Positions 7,339-15,906 of a DNA stretch of 39,980 nt are shown in pieces. The notes under the pieces were generated by a model that ran no database searches, was not told where the DNA came from, and was given only the letters and a program-made list of their open reading frames with translations. Positions within the stretch are counted from its first letter, which is position 1. Every line of letters begins with the position of its first letter. The stretch comes from Levilactobacillus suantsaii (GTDB taxonomy: Bacteria; Bacillota; Bacilli; Lactobacillales; Lactobacillaceae): the NCBI RefSeq assembly GCF_004115745.1, contig NZ_QXIL01000020.1, positions 1-39,980 on the forward strand, in the 5' to 3' direction. Position numbers and translations under genes: made by a program.

Positions 7339-8943
7339 TTACGACGCGTTGGCAGCGCGTTTACGTTTCTTCTTCTTTTTTCGGTCATCACCAATGTATT
7401 CGACGGCGGTCAACTTGCGAATCGTGGTGACCTTGATCTTGCCGGGATAGGTCAATTGGGCTTCGACCTTCTTCGCCACTTCTTTAGTCAGGTTGGCGGC
7501 TGCATTATCGTCCAAGGTCTGTGGGTTCACCATAATCCGTAACTCGCGACCGGCTTGAATGGCATAGCTTTCCGTTACGCCGTCTTCATCGGTGGCAATC
7601 TTTTCTAAGGCTCGCAGACGGTTGATGTAATCCTCAACGGACTCACTCCGCGCCCCTGGCCGGGCCCCGGAAACCGAATCAGAAGCTGCGACTAAAGCGG
7701 AAATCGGTGACGTCTTCTCCACGTCACCGTGGTGCGCCGCAATCGCATTGATTACGACCGGATCCTCGCCATATTTCTCAGCGAATTCGACCCCAATCTC
7801 CACGTGAGTGCCCTCGACTTCATGGTCGACAGCTTTCCCCAAATCATGCAGGAGACCGGCTCGGCGCGCCAGACGGGTATTGTACCCCAATCGTGCGGCC
7901 ATGGCCCCGGTCAACTGAGCGACCTCAATCGAGTGTTGCAAGACGTTCTGGCCGTAACTGGTCCGGTACTTCAACCGGCCTAATAATTTCATCAAATCCG
8001 GGTGCATCCAGCCAACGTGCAAGCGACTGACCGCCTGTTCTCCGGTCTCCCAGAGGCTGTGGTTAACGTCACGTTGGGCGTTTTCGACCTGTGTTTCGAT
8101 CTGGTTGGCCGAGATGCGCCGACTGGCTACCAGGTTGGTGATGGCTGTCCGGGCGACTTCTCTGCGAATTGGATCATGCGTACTGATGAACAACGTGGTG
8201 TTGTCATCGGGCACGAAAATCAGGTCGGTCCCGGTCAGTGTTTCGAGCAAGCGAATATGCTGGCCCTCACGGCCGATGATCTTACTACGCACCTCACCGT
8301 TCGGTACCGTGACCGTGTGCTCCAAGTGTTCCTTAGGCAGGTCTTGCGGCCCGGACTGAGTGGCCGGTAAGACCACGTCCTTGGCCCAGCGCTCGGCGTT
8401 AGCTTCGGCGTTGTCTCCCTGGGCTTTGATTTCGATATCACGGTCGCGCTTTAAAGCCGCTTCCGTTCGTTTCAAGACTTCCGCTTGGGCCGTTTCCACG
8501 TCCATGCCAGCTCGATCAATCAGCGTCGTCGTGCGCTGTTCGCGCAAAGCGGCCGCCTGATCACGGAGGTCATGGATAGCGTGACGGTGTTGCTGGTTGA
8601 CTTGACTACGTTGGTCGAGCATGGTGGTTTGGTCCTCCAAACGGACGGCCATGTCGTCTAAAAGGTGTTCCCGTTGTTGACGGCGCTGTTCACGCGCCGC
8701 AATGTCATTTTGTTGTTCGGTCAATTCGTCTTTGACGGATTGCTGATAAGCTAGGGTCTCTCGTCGACTCTGCGCCTGCAACTGTTCAATCTGCTGCTTG
8801 GTTTTAGCCGTGGCTTGGGCAATGACGTCTCTGGCTTGCGCCTGGACTGCCAGTAACTCCTGCCGGTGTTGATGCCGCCGAACGAGGTAACCCAGTACCA
8901 GCCCAATCACTAATAGACCGATAATCAATCCGGTTACTAACAA
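7339..8943 (-). CDS. rny: Ribonuclease Y family protein with atypical KH domain
   Basis: This 534-residue membrane-anchored endoribonuclease homologue would initiate mRNA decay at the inner membrane. In order: an N-terminal membrane segment (about 2-22, VTGLIIGLLVIGLVLGYLV), a long coiled coil (about 25-180), a KH domain (about 215-275, GEVRSKIIGREGQHIRLLE) and an HD domain (about 330-430) with HSIEVAQ, LLHDLGKAVDHEVEGTHVEIG and AAHHGD. The C-terminal family segment AIQAGRELRIMVNPQ is also present. Two oddities: the KH region reads TGTDLIFVPDDNTTLFISTHDPIRRE, where canonical RNase Y has roughly [20 protein letters not shown], and the C-terminus ends in a lysine-rich tail (DDRKKKKKRKRAANAS). 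The usual cinA-recA-rny context is absent, so this may be a paralogue. The start is TTG 8943 with AAGGAGT 8 bases upstream; no ATG competes. Confidence 0.88.
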   Translation of the reverse strand: MLVTGLIIGLLVIGLVLGYLVRRHQHRQELLAVQAQARDVIAQATAKTKQQIEQLQAQSRRETLAYQQSVKDELTEQQNDIAAREQRRQQREHLLDDMAVRLEDQTTMLDQRSQVNQQHRHAIHDLRDQAAALREQRTTTLIDRAGMDVETAQAEVLKRTEAALKRDRDIEIKAQGDNAEANAERWAKDVVLPATQSGPQDLPKEHLEHTVTVPNGEVRSKIIGREGQHIRLLETLTGTDLIFVPDDNTTLFISTHDPIRREVARTAITNLVASRRISANQIETQVENAQRDVNHSLWETGEQAVSRLHVGWMHPDLMKLLGRLKYRTSYGQNVLQHSIEVAQLTGAMAARLGYNTRLARRAGLLHDLGKAVDHEVEGTHVEIGVEFAEKYGEDPVVINAIAAHHGDVEKTSPISALVAASDSVSGARPGARSESVEDYINRLRALEKIATDEDGVTESYAIQAGRELRIMVNPQTLDDNAAANLTKEVAKKVEAQLTYPGKIKVTTIRKLTAVEYIGDDRKKKKKRKRAANAS

Positions 8944-8967
8944 TTTGAATTACTCCTTAATTTGACT

Positions 8968-9035
8968 CCCGGTAGTCACCGGGTGGGTTGGTCAGGTTTC
9001 TCGTTAATTATACGCCACTTTAAGGGACAACCCAA
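8968..9035 (-). promoter_or_regulatory. rny promoter and leader hairpin
   Basis: Minus-strand -35 TTGGGT (9030-9035), 17-bp spacer and -10 TATAAT (9007-9012). The leader contains a perfect hairpin CCCGGT-GACT-ACCGGG (8968-8983) about 12 bases before the Shine-Dalgarno. Confidence 0.65.
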
Positions 9036-9039
9036 CTGT

Positions 9040-9729
9040 TCAATTTCCGGATACGGCCTGCGCACGTGGTAGGAACAACCAGGCTAACAAAGCCGTTTTG
9101 ACCCCACTAGCGACCCAGAGGACGGTAAAATCCGCGACTTGCGCCAATAACGCGCCGCTGCCACAGCCCACCAAAAAAATGGCAAGCACTAATAGTAAGC
9201 GCCCTTGGTGCTGTAACGCAGTGTGGTCGTGGTCGACCCAGGAACGATACGTCGCCGTGGCCAGGTTTTTGGTGTTGCCCGTCATGATGCCGTTGTTGAT
9301 GGCGATGCCGCCAACCTCGCGAAAAACGGTCAGTTCGTAGCCGGCGACCACGCCCAACGCAAAGATCAACCACAGCGTAGGGAGCATTTTTTGTAAACCG
9401 GCTAACCCAAAATACACGACCACGTCGATGGCCATCAGCGCACGTAACTGGCGCCGGGAATCTCCCCGCCCCAGGCGTTCACTCAATCCCTGGGCGCCAA
9501 AGCAACCCAGAAAGTACCCGATAAAGACCGGAACGTTGACCCAGGCCGCTGACCAGCCGTGCAACACGAATTTGACCATCAGCACCACCAGGGTACCACC
9601 GGTCTGCGCACTCACGAACACGGCACCATGATTCAAAAAGGTCTCGGCATCGACCATCCCCATCACCAGGGTCGCCCCAAGGGTCAGAATCGTCAACGTT
9701 AATGGCCGCCATTGGGACTTCGACGACAT
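9040..9729 (-). CDS. YoaK-type DUF1275 membrane protein
   Basis: A 229-residue polytopic membrane protein with about six hydrophobic segments. The family hallmarks are the N-terminal MGMVDAETFLNHGAVFVSAQTGGTLVVL (a DUF1275 'VDA...GxxFVSxQTGN'-like stretch) and the central GGIAINNGIMTGNTKNLATATYRSW. DUF1275 proteins have no established substrate; some are called YoaK. It is transcribed after the alpha/beta hydrolase gene with a 12-base gap and probably shares its mRNA. It overlaps nothing downstream and has no obvious terminator before rny. Confidence 0.85.
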   Translation of the reverse strand: MSSKSQWRPLTLTILTLGATLVMGMVDAETFLNHGAVFVSAQTGGTLVVLMVKFVLHGWSAAWVNVPVFIGYFLGCFGAQGLSERLGRGDSRRQLRALMAIDVVVYFGLAGLQKMLPTLWLIFALGVVAGYELTVFREVGGIAINNGIMTGNTKNLATATYRSWVDHDHTALQHQGRLLLVLAIFLVGCGSGALLAQVADFTVLWVASGVKTALLAWLFLPRAQAVSGN

Positions 9730-9741
9730 GTCACCACTCCC

Positions 9742-10689
9742 TTACTTAGGCATCTTCGCCTCGAGGAACTTCTTGACCGTCGATTGATACAACTTCGGAT
9801 TATGACTCAATGATGCGGCGTGTTTGGCACCCGGCACCACTAACAATTGCTTCGGTCCCGCATCAGCGCGGTACACTTTGTAGACCATCTTGGTCGGCAC
9901 GAAGGTATCGGCGCCCCCGTGGATAAAGAGCATTGGTTTATGGTTCTTCTTAACGGCGCTGACTGAATCGGCGTCCTTAAAGCTAAAGTGCGCCCGCAAC
10001 TTGACCACCTCATTGGTCATCGGGACCAGCGGCCAGTACGGCAGGTTATACATTTGCTTGGCCTGGTAACGAATTTCATCGTCCGCCGTGGTGTAGCCAC
10101 AGTCTTCGATATACGCCTTGACCTGACTCGGCGTCTTCAGTCCACTAGTGATCATGGTCGTGGCCCCACCCATGGAGACCCCGAATAATACAATCTGGGA
10201 CTTTTTACCTTGCCGGGCAATGACTTGATTGATCCATTTTAAGTAATCGCGACTTTCGTAGTACCCGTAGCTCATGGCTTTTCCACCACTGTGGCCCTGG
10301 GCCCGGTCATCGGGAACCAACACATTATACCCCAAATTATGGAACATGCCGGCATAGCCGCCCATTTGTTCCTTGCTTGAAGCGAAGCCGTGGACTAACA
10401 CGACCGTGCGCTTAGTGGCCTTAGCCGCCGGAATATAATTGGCGTCGAGCTTGAACTTTGCGTCCGCCGCCGTTTCGGTCCAGTGGTACTTCTTGACCGT
10501 CTTGTACCAGTGCTTCTGCTGGTACAAAGGATCCTTCTTGGTCAGTGCGGTCGGGCTGGAAATGAAACTCTTCTTGCCCCGCGCCACGGTCATGTTATAA
10601 AAGTAAAAACTGGCCCCTACTAGTGCAACCAGCACCAGGGCGACCAAAATTCCGCCGGCAATCAGCCAACGTTTTAACACCTTATTCAA
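9742..10689 (-). CDS. Membrane-anchored alpha/beta hydrolase
   Basis: A 315-residue serine hydrolase with an N-terminal membrane anchor (about residues 9-31, WLIAGGILVALVLVALVGASFYF), so the catalytic domain probably faces outward. Visible motifs are the oxyanion region VLVHGFASSKEQMGGYAG, the nucleophile elbow GVSMGG, the acid in HGGADTFVPTKM and the His in PGAKHAAS. The family resembles the cell-surface hydrolases common in lactobacilli; the substrate (an acyl ester, possibly phenolic or lipid) cannot be read. The start is TTG 10689, eight bases behind AAGGAGG; the nearby ATG at the same site is out of frame and stops at once. First gene of a likely two-gene operon with the DUF1275 protein. 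Confidence 0.88.
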   Translation of the reverse strand: MNKVLKRWLIAGGILVALVLVALVGASFYFYNMTVARGKKSFISSPTALTKKDPLYQQKHWYKTVKKYHWTETAADAKFKLDANYIPAAKATKRTVVLVHGFASSKEQMGGYAGMFHNLGYNVLVPDDRAQGHSGGKAMSYGYYESRDYLKWINQVIARQGKKSQIVLFGVSMGGATTMITSGLKTPSQVKAYIEDCGYTTADDEIRYQAKQMYNLPYWPLVPMTNEVVKLRAHFSFKDADSVSAVKKNHKPMLFIHGGADTFVPTKMVYKVYRADAGPKQLLVVPGAKHAASLSHNPKLYQSTVKKFLEAKMPK

Positions 10690-10717
10690 CTCATTTTCCT
10701 CCTTTTTGCCTAGAGAT

Positions 10718-10746
10718 AGTATACGGGGTTTCGCAATTCAGCGCAA
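10718..10746 (-). promoter_or_regulatory. Promoter of the hydrolase-YoaK operon
   Basis: Minus-strand -35 TTGCGC (10741-10746), 17-bp spacer and -10 TATACT (10718-10723). It is divergent from the M3 peptidase promoter some 20 bp away, so the two may be co-regulated. Confidence 0.65.
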
Positions 10747-10763
10747 TTTTTCTAGAAATTTTG

Positions 10764-10770
10764 CTATAAT
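10764..10770 (+). promoter_or_regulatory. -10 region of the M3 peptidase gene
   Basis: A perfect TATAAT (10765-10770) preceded by TGC gives an extended -10; no good -35 is visible. The leader to the ATG is about 130 bases. Confidence 0.6.
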
Positions 10771-10908
10771 ATAGCCAACTTCGCTTGCTAACTTAGCGGG
10801 TGATCAAACGGTGAGTGACTGGGCATGTAACCCCTTGCGATTTTAGCGCCACGCACCGCGCAAAAAAATTTGCATCTATCCACACCATAAAGGAGGAATT
10901 CAGTCGTT

Positions 10909-12732
10909 ATGACCTATTCATTGACTTGGGATTTAGACACCCTCTTTCCCGGCGGCATCCATTCACCGGCACTCCAGGCAAAAATCACCTGGATCAAAAC
11001 GACGACCGCCACGACAGGCGACCTCCTCGACCGCTGGGACGTCACCAGTGACGCCCCGGCCTTTCAGCAATTCAAGAAGCTGATCACCCAGCTGCAAAAA
11101 GTGGCGGCTGGTCTCGACCAGGCTAGTCTCTTCGTGACCGCGATTGGGTCAGCAGATATCGCTAATCCCGCCGTGGCCCCGTTAACCAACCAGCTGCAAA
11201 CCCTCGATACGCAACTCCAGGCCGTAAGCGACAAACTCAAGAAGGTCCTGGTCCAGGTGCCGGACGATCAGTTCACGCAACTTTGCGCCCAACCCCAGCT
11301 CAAGTCGATTGCCTTTACCCTCACCGAGATGCGCGACGCCGGTAAGGAACTGCTCGATGACAAGACCGAAGCCCTGATTGGTCAACTCAACCTTGATGGT
11401 AAAGCCGCTTGGAGTGCCCATTACGATTCACTGGTGGCCACGGTCAACGTGCCGTTCCACCGACCAGACGGCACCCCCGTGACCTTATCGGCGGGTCAAG
11501 CCGATAACACGTTACTGGGACACGCCGATGCACAGTACCGTGCGGACCTATTGCCGGCTTGGGAACAGGCCTGGACCGACAAAGAACAGCTTTTTGCCGA
11601 CACGTTGAACCATTTAGCTGGATTTCGGCTGACAGAATACCGAGCTCACGGTGTCCGCGATTTCATGCGTGCTCCGCTCAAGGACAACCGGATGAGTGCC
11701 GCTACACTCAAGTCTATCTGGCGGGTCGTGGCCGACAACAAGCAGGTCCTGCTCAATTACTTGGATCGCAAGGCAGCTCTGTTGGGTAAACGCCATGCCG
11801 GGTGGCAAGACGTCGAAGCGCCATTGACGATTCCCGGTGCCAAGCAACGCCAATTTAGTTTCGACCAAGCCGCGGCCTTTATCATTCAACATTACGGGGA
11901 ATTCTCACCTAAGATGGCAGCCCTAGCCAAAAAGGCCTTCACCAATCGGTGGATCGAAGCCGAAGACCGCCCGGGCAAAGCGCCCGGCGGCTGGATGGAA
12001 AGTGCCCCGGAGACCAACGAATCCCGTATCTTCATGACCTTCACCGGCTCCCCCAACGACGTGGCCACTTTGGCTCACGAACTGGGCCACGCCTTTCATT
12101 CCAGCGTCTTAGCCGACCTCCCTTATTTTCGTCAGAACTACGCTATGAACGTCGCTGAAACGGCCTCCACCTTTGGCGAACTGATCGTTGCCGATGCCAA
12201 CGTGCGCGCCGCGACCAGTCCGGCAGAAAAAATCACCTTGCTGAACGCCAAACTGACCAATCCGGTAGCCATGTTCCTAAACATTCGCGCCCGCTTCTTA
12301 TTTGAACCCCGCTTTTACCAACTACGCCAACAAAAACTGGTCACGCCGGCGGAACTCAACGAACTGATGCTCAATGCCCAAAAGGAAGCCTTTGGCCACG
12401 ACCTGTCGACCTATTCACCCCACCTCTGGGCCAGCAAATTACACTTCTACATTGATGATTTATCCTTCTATAACTTTCCTTATGTCTTCGGCTATTTATT
12501 CAGTCTTGGTATTTATGCGCGGGCCCAACAAAGCGATAACTTCGAGGACCAATACATCGCCCTGTTACGGGACACGGCCAACCTGTCAACCGAAGACTTG
12601 GCCCAAAAACACCTGGGTGTCGACTTGACCCAACCCGACTTCTGGTTGGCTGGCGTGGACTTGATCAAAAAAGACGTTGCCGAATTCATGCGGCTGACTG
12701 ACCCACTGGTGCACCCAACGACCCCGGCTTAA
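10909..12732 (+). CDS. M3 family oligoendopeptidase (PepF-like)
   Basis: A 607-residue zinc metallopeptidase of family M3. The catalytic HEXXH is in TLAHELGHAFHS (about residue 389), followed some 28 residues later by the third zinc ligand region NVAETASTFGELI. The C-terminal IDDLSFYNFPYVFGYLFSLGIYA is typical of M3B oligoendopeptidases. These cut short peptides in the cytoplasm; there is no signal peptide. Length is normal for PepF-like proteins. AAGGAGG lies about 12 bases before the ATG, a rather long spacing, but no better start exists. It stands alone between divergent and downstream promoters. Confidence 0.92.
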   Translation: MTYSLTWDLDTLFPGGIHSPALQAKITWIKTTTATTGDLLDRWDVTSDAPAFQQFKKLITQLQKVAAGLDQASLFVTAIGSADIANPAVAPLTNQLQTLDTQLQAVSDKLKKVLVQVPDDQFTQLCAQPQLKSIAFTLTEMRDAGKELLDDKTEALIGQLNLDGKAAWSAHYDSLVATVNVPFHRPDGTPVTLSAGQADNTLLGHADAQYRADLLPAWEQAWTDKEQLFADTLNHLAGFRLTEYRAHGVRDFMRAPLKDNRMSAATLKSIWRVVADNKQVLLNYLDRKAALLGKRHAGWQDVEAPLTIPGAKQRQFSFDQAAAFIIQHYGEFSPKMAALAKKAFTNRWIEAEDRPGKAPGGWMESAPETNESRIFMTFTGSPNDVATLAHELGHAFHSSVLADLPYFRQNYAMNVAETASTFGELIVADANVRAATSPAEKITLLNAKLTNPVAMFLNIRARFLFEPRFYQLRQQKLVTPAELNELMLNAQKEAFGHDLSTYSPHLWASKLHFYIDDLSFYNFPYVFGYLFSLGIYARAQQSDNFEDQYIALLRDTANLSTEDLAQKHLGVDLTQPDFWLAGVDLIKKDVAEFMRLTDPLVHPTTPA

Positions 12733-12744
12733 GCCCACGCTTCG

Positions 12745-12753
12745 TGGTATAAT
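12745..12753 (+). promoter_or_regulatory. Extended -10 of the XRE regulator gene
   Basis: TGG followed by TATAAT (12748-12753). The -35 is weak. It lies directly downstream of the M3 peptidase stop, so the regulator has its own promoter. Confidence 0.6.
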
Positions 12754-12794
12754 GGAAGTAATGATAACCGGATTTTAGAAAAGTGGGTGAGCAT

Positions 12795-13217
12795 ATGTTT
12801 CCGGAACGACTTCGGGCCTTACGCCGTGGGCAACACATTACCTTGGAACAATTAGCAACGGCTTTAAATCAACACACCACAACGGACCACGCCGAGCATC
12901 TCAATACCGCCTCACAGATTGGCAATTGGGAACGGGGCGTACGGACGCCTTCCTTCGTTGAGGTCCGCAAATTGGCGGAATTCTTCGATGTGACCATGGA
13001 CTACCTCGCCGGTAAAACCGAACGGGACGCCTACGACTTGAGTCGGCTGTTTCTATCCGGCAAGCAATTGAGCTTTAACCGCGAAGTTCTGAGTGGCCAG
13101 GACCGTTACGAAATCTACCAACTAATTGACGGCTACCTGCACGGGAAGGAACAACGACCTGACCGACCAGCGTCAAATCAACAGGAGGAGTTGGACCTCC
13201 ACCTCGATGACCATTAA
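12795..13217 (+). CDS. XRE-family helix-turn-helix regulator
   Basis: A 140-residue DNA-binding protein. The N-terminal Cro/CI-type HTH spans about residues 1-65: FPERLRALRRGQHITLEQLATAL, then TASQIGNWERGVRTPSFVEVRKLAEFFDVTMDYLAGKT. A short insertion between helices 2 and 3 (NQHTTTDHAEHLN) is unusual for this fold. The C-terminal part is short, charged, and of unknown function, with no peptidase or sensor domain. ATG 12795 is chosen over GTG 12783 because GTGGGTGA sits before it. A hairpin and T run separate it from the next gene, so no target is evident from context. Confidence 0.85.
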   Translation: MFPERLRALRRGQHITLEQLATALNQHTTTDHAEHLNTASQIGNWERGVRTPSFVEVRKLAEFFDVTMDYLAGKTERDAYDLSRLFLSGKQLSFNREVLSGQDRYEIYQLIDGYLHGKEQRPDRPASNQQEELDLHLDDH

Positions 13218-13252
13218 ATTTTCTACCACACACCGTAACGTGGCCTAAGAGT

Positions 13253-13279
13253 CTGGGTATGACCACCCAGGCCCTTTTG
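13253..13279 (+). terminator. Terminator after the XRE regulator
   Basis: CTGGGT (13253-13258) pairs with ACCCAG (13265-13270), followed by GCCCTTTT. Confidence 0.6.
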
Positions 13280-13323
13280 TGACGGCCAAATTTTGACTCG
13301 AATTCTAGAAGGAGGCTTTTTTC

Positions 13324-14175
13324 GTGAACCCACGTAAACTCAAAAAATTAAAAAAGAACTTTCGCCATCAGCCGTTACCGCAACAAAAAACGGCCTATAT
13401 GGACCGGATGATGGGGTACTACAAACAATTCAACGACTACCCGGCCATCAAAATCCTCATTAGTAACGTCCTTTTAGCCGACCGGATGTTGGCCGCAGGC
13501 GATTTACCGCAACAATTGCCCTTACTTCAACTACCAGACGACAGTGAAGACCAGATTTATCAGCACTTGAACCAGCAGTACCCGGCCGGCGACCCCACCG
13601 GCGATAAAATCTGGGACCAATTAATAGACGCCTTACCCCACCTGGACCACGACTTACGGTCCTTTCGCGACTACTTAGAGACCCACTATGGCATGTGGGC
13701 CTACACCTCCCGACCGTTTATCGCCGATTTAGCCGACTTCGTAGGTGACCGCGCCGTTCTGGAAGTCATGGCCGGCAATGGCTACATCTCCAAAGGCCTG
13801 CGCGATGCCCATAAAACGGTCTACGCCACCGATAGTCAGGCTTGGACCAAAGAAAATGAGACCGGCAAGCACCCGGTCACGCCCATCGAACCCTTGACGG
13901 CTCTGGACGCCTTCCACAAATACCAGGACCAAGTCGGCGTCGTGGTGATGTCTTGGTCCCCTGACGGTCTTCCCCTCGACTGGGAACTTCTCCAGGCGAT
14001 TCGCCAAGCCGATACCACCGTGGACTTCGTGGTCCTAGGCGAACCCCATGGCGCCACCGGGTCTAAAACATTCTGGGACCACGCTCAATTCACCGAGAAC
14101 GCCGCGTCCCGGCACCTCAATCGACACTACACCGCTATCGATCTAATCAAGGACCACGTTTACCTAGTCCACTAA
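13324..14175 (+). CDS. SAM-dependent methyltransferase-like protein
   Basis: A 283-residue protein. A basic N-terminus (MNPRKLKKLKKNFRHQ) and a helical domain (about 1-130) precede a Rossmann methyltransferase-like core. The core has the motif I-like VLEVMAGNGYISKGLR (about 141-156), an acidic residue after strand 2 (VYATDSQAW), and the motif IV position VVVMSWSPDG (about 203-212). The substrate is unknown; homologues are usually annotated only as methyltransferases. The start is GTG, with AGAAGGAGG eight bases upstream. A strong terminator follows, so it is likely monocistronic. The missing DPP/NPP-type motif IV makes the methylated group hard to guess. Confidence 0.7.
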   Translation: MNPRKLKKLKKNFRHQPLPQQKTAYMDRMMGYYKQFNDYPAIKILISNVLLADRMLAAGDLPQQLPLLQLPDDSEDQIYQHLNQQYPAGDPTGDKIWDQLIDALPHLDHDLRSFRDYLETHYGMWAYTSRPFIADLADFVGDRAVLEVMAGNGYISKGLRDAHKTVYATDSQAWTKENETGKHPVTPIEPLTALDAFHKYQDQVGVVVMSWSPDGLPLDWELLQAIRQADTTVDFVVLGEPHGATGSKTFWDHAQFTENAASRHLNRHYTAIDLIKDHVYLVH

Positions 14176-14302
14176 GTGTCAGTCGGTTGATTAACTGGCC
14201 TGGCGTAAACCAAGCCGTTACCTTTACTTTTAGCCCCTTACCGCCTACACTGGGAACTGATTTCAGGTCAAGTGATGGCGTTCACTTCAACCATAACTGA
14301 TG

Positions 14303-14341
14303 ACGCCTACTAAGAACTCCGGTTCTTAGTAGGCGTTTTTT
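14303..14341 (+). terminator. Strong terminator
   Basis: A 15-bp perfect stem (ACGCCTACTAAGAAC with GTTCTTAGTAGGCGT), a 4-base loop and a long T run. Confidence 0.9.
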
Positions 14342-14364
14342 GTTTTTCCAAGGGAGGAACTTGC

Positions 14365-15906
14365 ATGTTCAATAGCCTATTATTCTTAGATTACCAGCAA
14401 CAACCACCCCAAATCGCCGCCGACGCGGACTTTTTAAACGACTTGCACCTAGACCAACTACTGGGCACCGTCCGGCAACAGCTCGCCGCCCCCATCGCCG
14501 CAACACTCTTACAACCTCTAAGTAATCGCGCTGAAATCGCCTATCGCCAGCAGGTTTTCACCGACCTGCACCAGCCGGCTATTCGTGAGGCGCTAGCCAC
14601 GTTTGCCACGACCATGCACCGGTTGGATGCTCAGCGGATTCACCTGCCCCACCTGTTTTCCGCCGAATCGCGCTGGATCAATCTGGTCGCGGTCCTAGGC
14701 GATACGGAAGACGCGCTGACCCAATTAACCACTAGCTTGCAAGCTCACTCGCTCACTTCACAAGCACTGCTGGGGCTGCGTACCGCTCTCCAGGCTTACG
14801 CGCAGGACCCGGGTACTCGGACGCGATTAGCCGCCATCGCTCAGGCCAAGGTGGCCGTGACCAACCTGACTTACCGACTCGAGTTTCACGGTCGCAAAGT
14901 TACCGTCAGCGCACCGCCGAAGGCCCAAGCGACCCTCAGTGACCAACTCGCACAAACTTTTCAAGCCGTGATGCAGAGTCCCCAAGACCTGAAACGCGAC
15001 ATCCAGCTCAAGGAGCCGGAACCCGTGGGCCGCTTGAACAACCTGCAGATCAGCGTGGTCAACCAGCTGGTCAAGCTCTACCCGGCAGAGTTTGCGGTCC
15101 TGCAAAAGTTCGAACACGCCTATGGTAGCTATCAACCGACACTATTTCAGCGTGTGGCCCAGGAAGCCACCTTTTACCTCGGCTGGTGGCAACTCGAAGA
15201 TCGGATTCAAAAGGCGTTACACGTCAACTTCTGTTTGCCGACCATAATCACCAGTGGCCCGGAAAGCGCCACGGCCAGTTTTGATTTCGACCTGGCCCAC
15301 AACCTACTTACCACTTCGGACGCCGAACTGGTGACCAATGACTTTCGTTTGGCACCGACCGAACAGTTCCTGATTATTTCGGGACCAAATCAAGGTGGCA
15401 AGACCACTTACGCCCGGATGGTCGGCGAGCTGGTCTACCTCTGCCGGTTGGGCATCCCCATCCCCGGTACCCAGGCGACTTTCAAGGTGCGGCCGAAATT
15501 GGCGACCCACTTTGACCGTCAAGAATCTAGTCAGCCGTTGACCGGCCTTTTGGCTAATGATATCGACCGGATCCACCAGATCATCCAGGCCGCGGTCCCG
15601 GGCGAACTGGTCATCATGAATGAATTGTTTTCCTCGACCGCGACGCAAGACGCCGAAGCCCTGGCCACACAAGTACTCCAACGCTTAACGGCTAAGCAAG
15701 CCATCGGCATCTACGTGACCTTCCTCAGCAGTTTGGCGGACTTTCCGGGGACCGTCAGCATGATGAGTCAGGTCACTTCTGACAGTCGCCGGACCTATAA
15801 AGTGGTCCGCCAAGCCATCGACGACCACGCCTACGCGACCGTTTTGTTAGCCCGTTATCAATTGACCCAATCCGACCTTGAAGGGGGGACTAAACATGCG
15901 CGTTAA
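14365..15906 (+). CDS. MutS-like ATPase, first of a tandem pair
   Basis: A 513-residue protein related to the core/lever and ATPase domains (III and V) of MutS, without the mismatch-binding domain I. The N-terminal part has DLHLDQLLGTVRQQL and EIAYRQQVFTDL, typical of this MutS-like group. The ABC-type ATPase shows Walker A GPNQGGKTT (about residues 341-349) and a Walker B-like VIMNELFSST in which the usual Asp-Glu is Asn-Glu. No Smr nuclease domain is present, so it is neither MutS1 nor MutS2. Role in DNA repair is unproven. AGGGAGG precedes the ATG. Its stop overlaps the start of the second MutS-like gene by 11 bases, suggesting coupled translation and a heterodimer. Confidence 0.85.
   Translation: MFNSLLFLDYQQQPPQIAADADFLNDLHLDQLLGTVRQQLAAPIAATLLQPLSNRAEIAYRQQVFTDLHQPAIREALATFATTMHRLDAQRIHLPHLFSAESRWINLVAVLGDTEDALTQLTTSLQAHSLTSQALLGLRTALQAYAQDPGTRTRLAAIAQAKVAVTNLTYRLEFHGRKVTVSAPPKAQATLSDQLAQTFQAVMQSPQDLKRDIQLKEPEPVGRLNNLQISVVNQLVKLYPAEFAVLQKFEHAYGSYQPTLFQRVAQEATFYLGWWQLEDRIQKALHVNFCLPTIITSGPESATASFDFDLAHNLLTTSDAELVTNDFRLAPTEQFLIISGPNQGGKTTYARMVGELVYLCRLGIPIPGTQATFKVRPKLATHFDRQESSQPLTGLLANDIDRIHQIIQAAVPGELVIMNELFSSTATQDAEALATQVLQRLTAKQAIGIYVTFLSSLADFPGTVSMMSQVTSDSRRTYKVVRQAIDDHAYATVLLARYQLTQSDLEGGTKHAR

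Noticed and set aside
8002-8370. Long plus-strand ORFs opposite rny
   Set aside because: They are antisense shadows caused by GC-rich codon use; rny has all expected motifs.
10771-10908. Riboswitch in the 130-base leader of the M3 peptidase gene
   Set aside because: Only short, poorly supported stems and no terminator or known aptamer motif.
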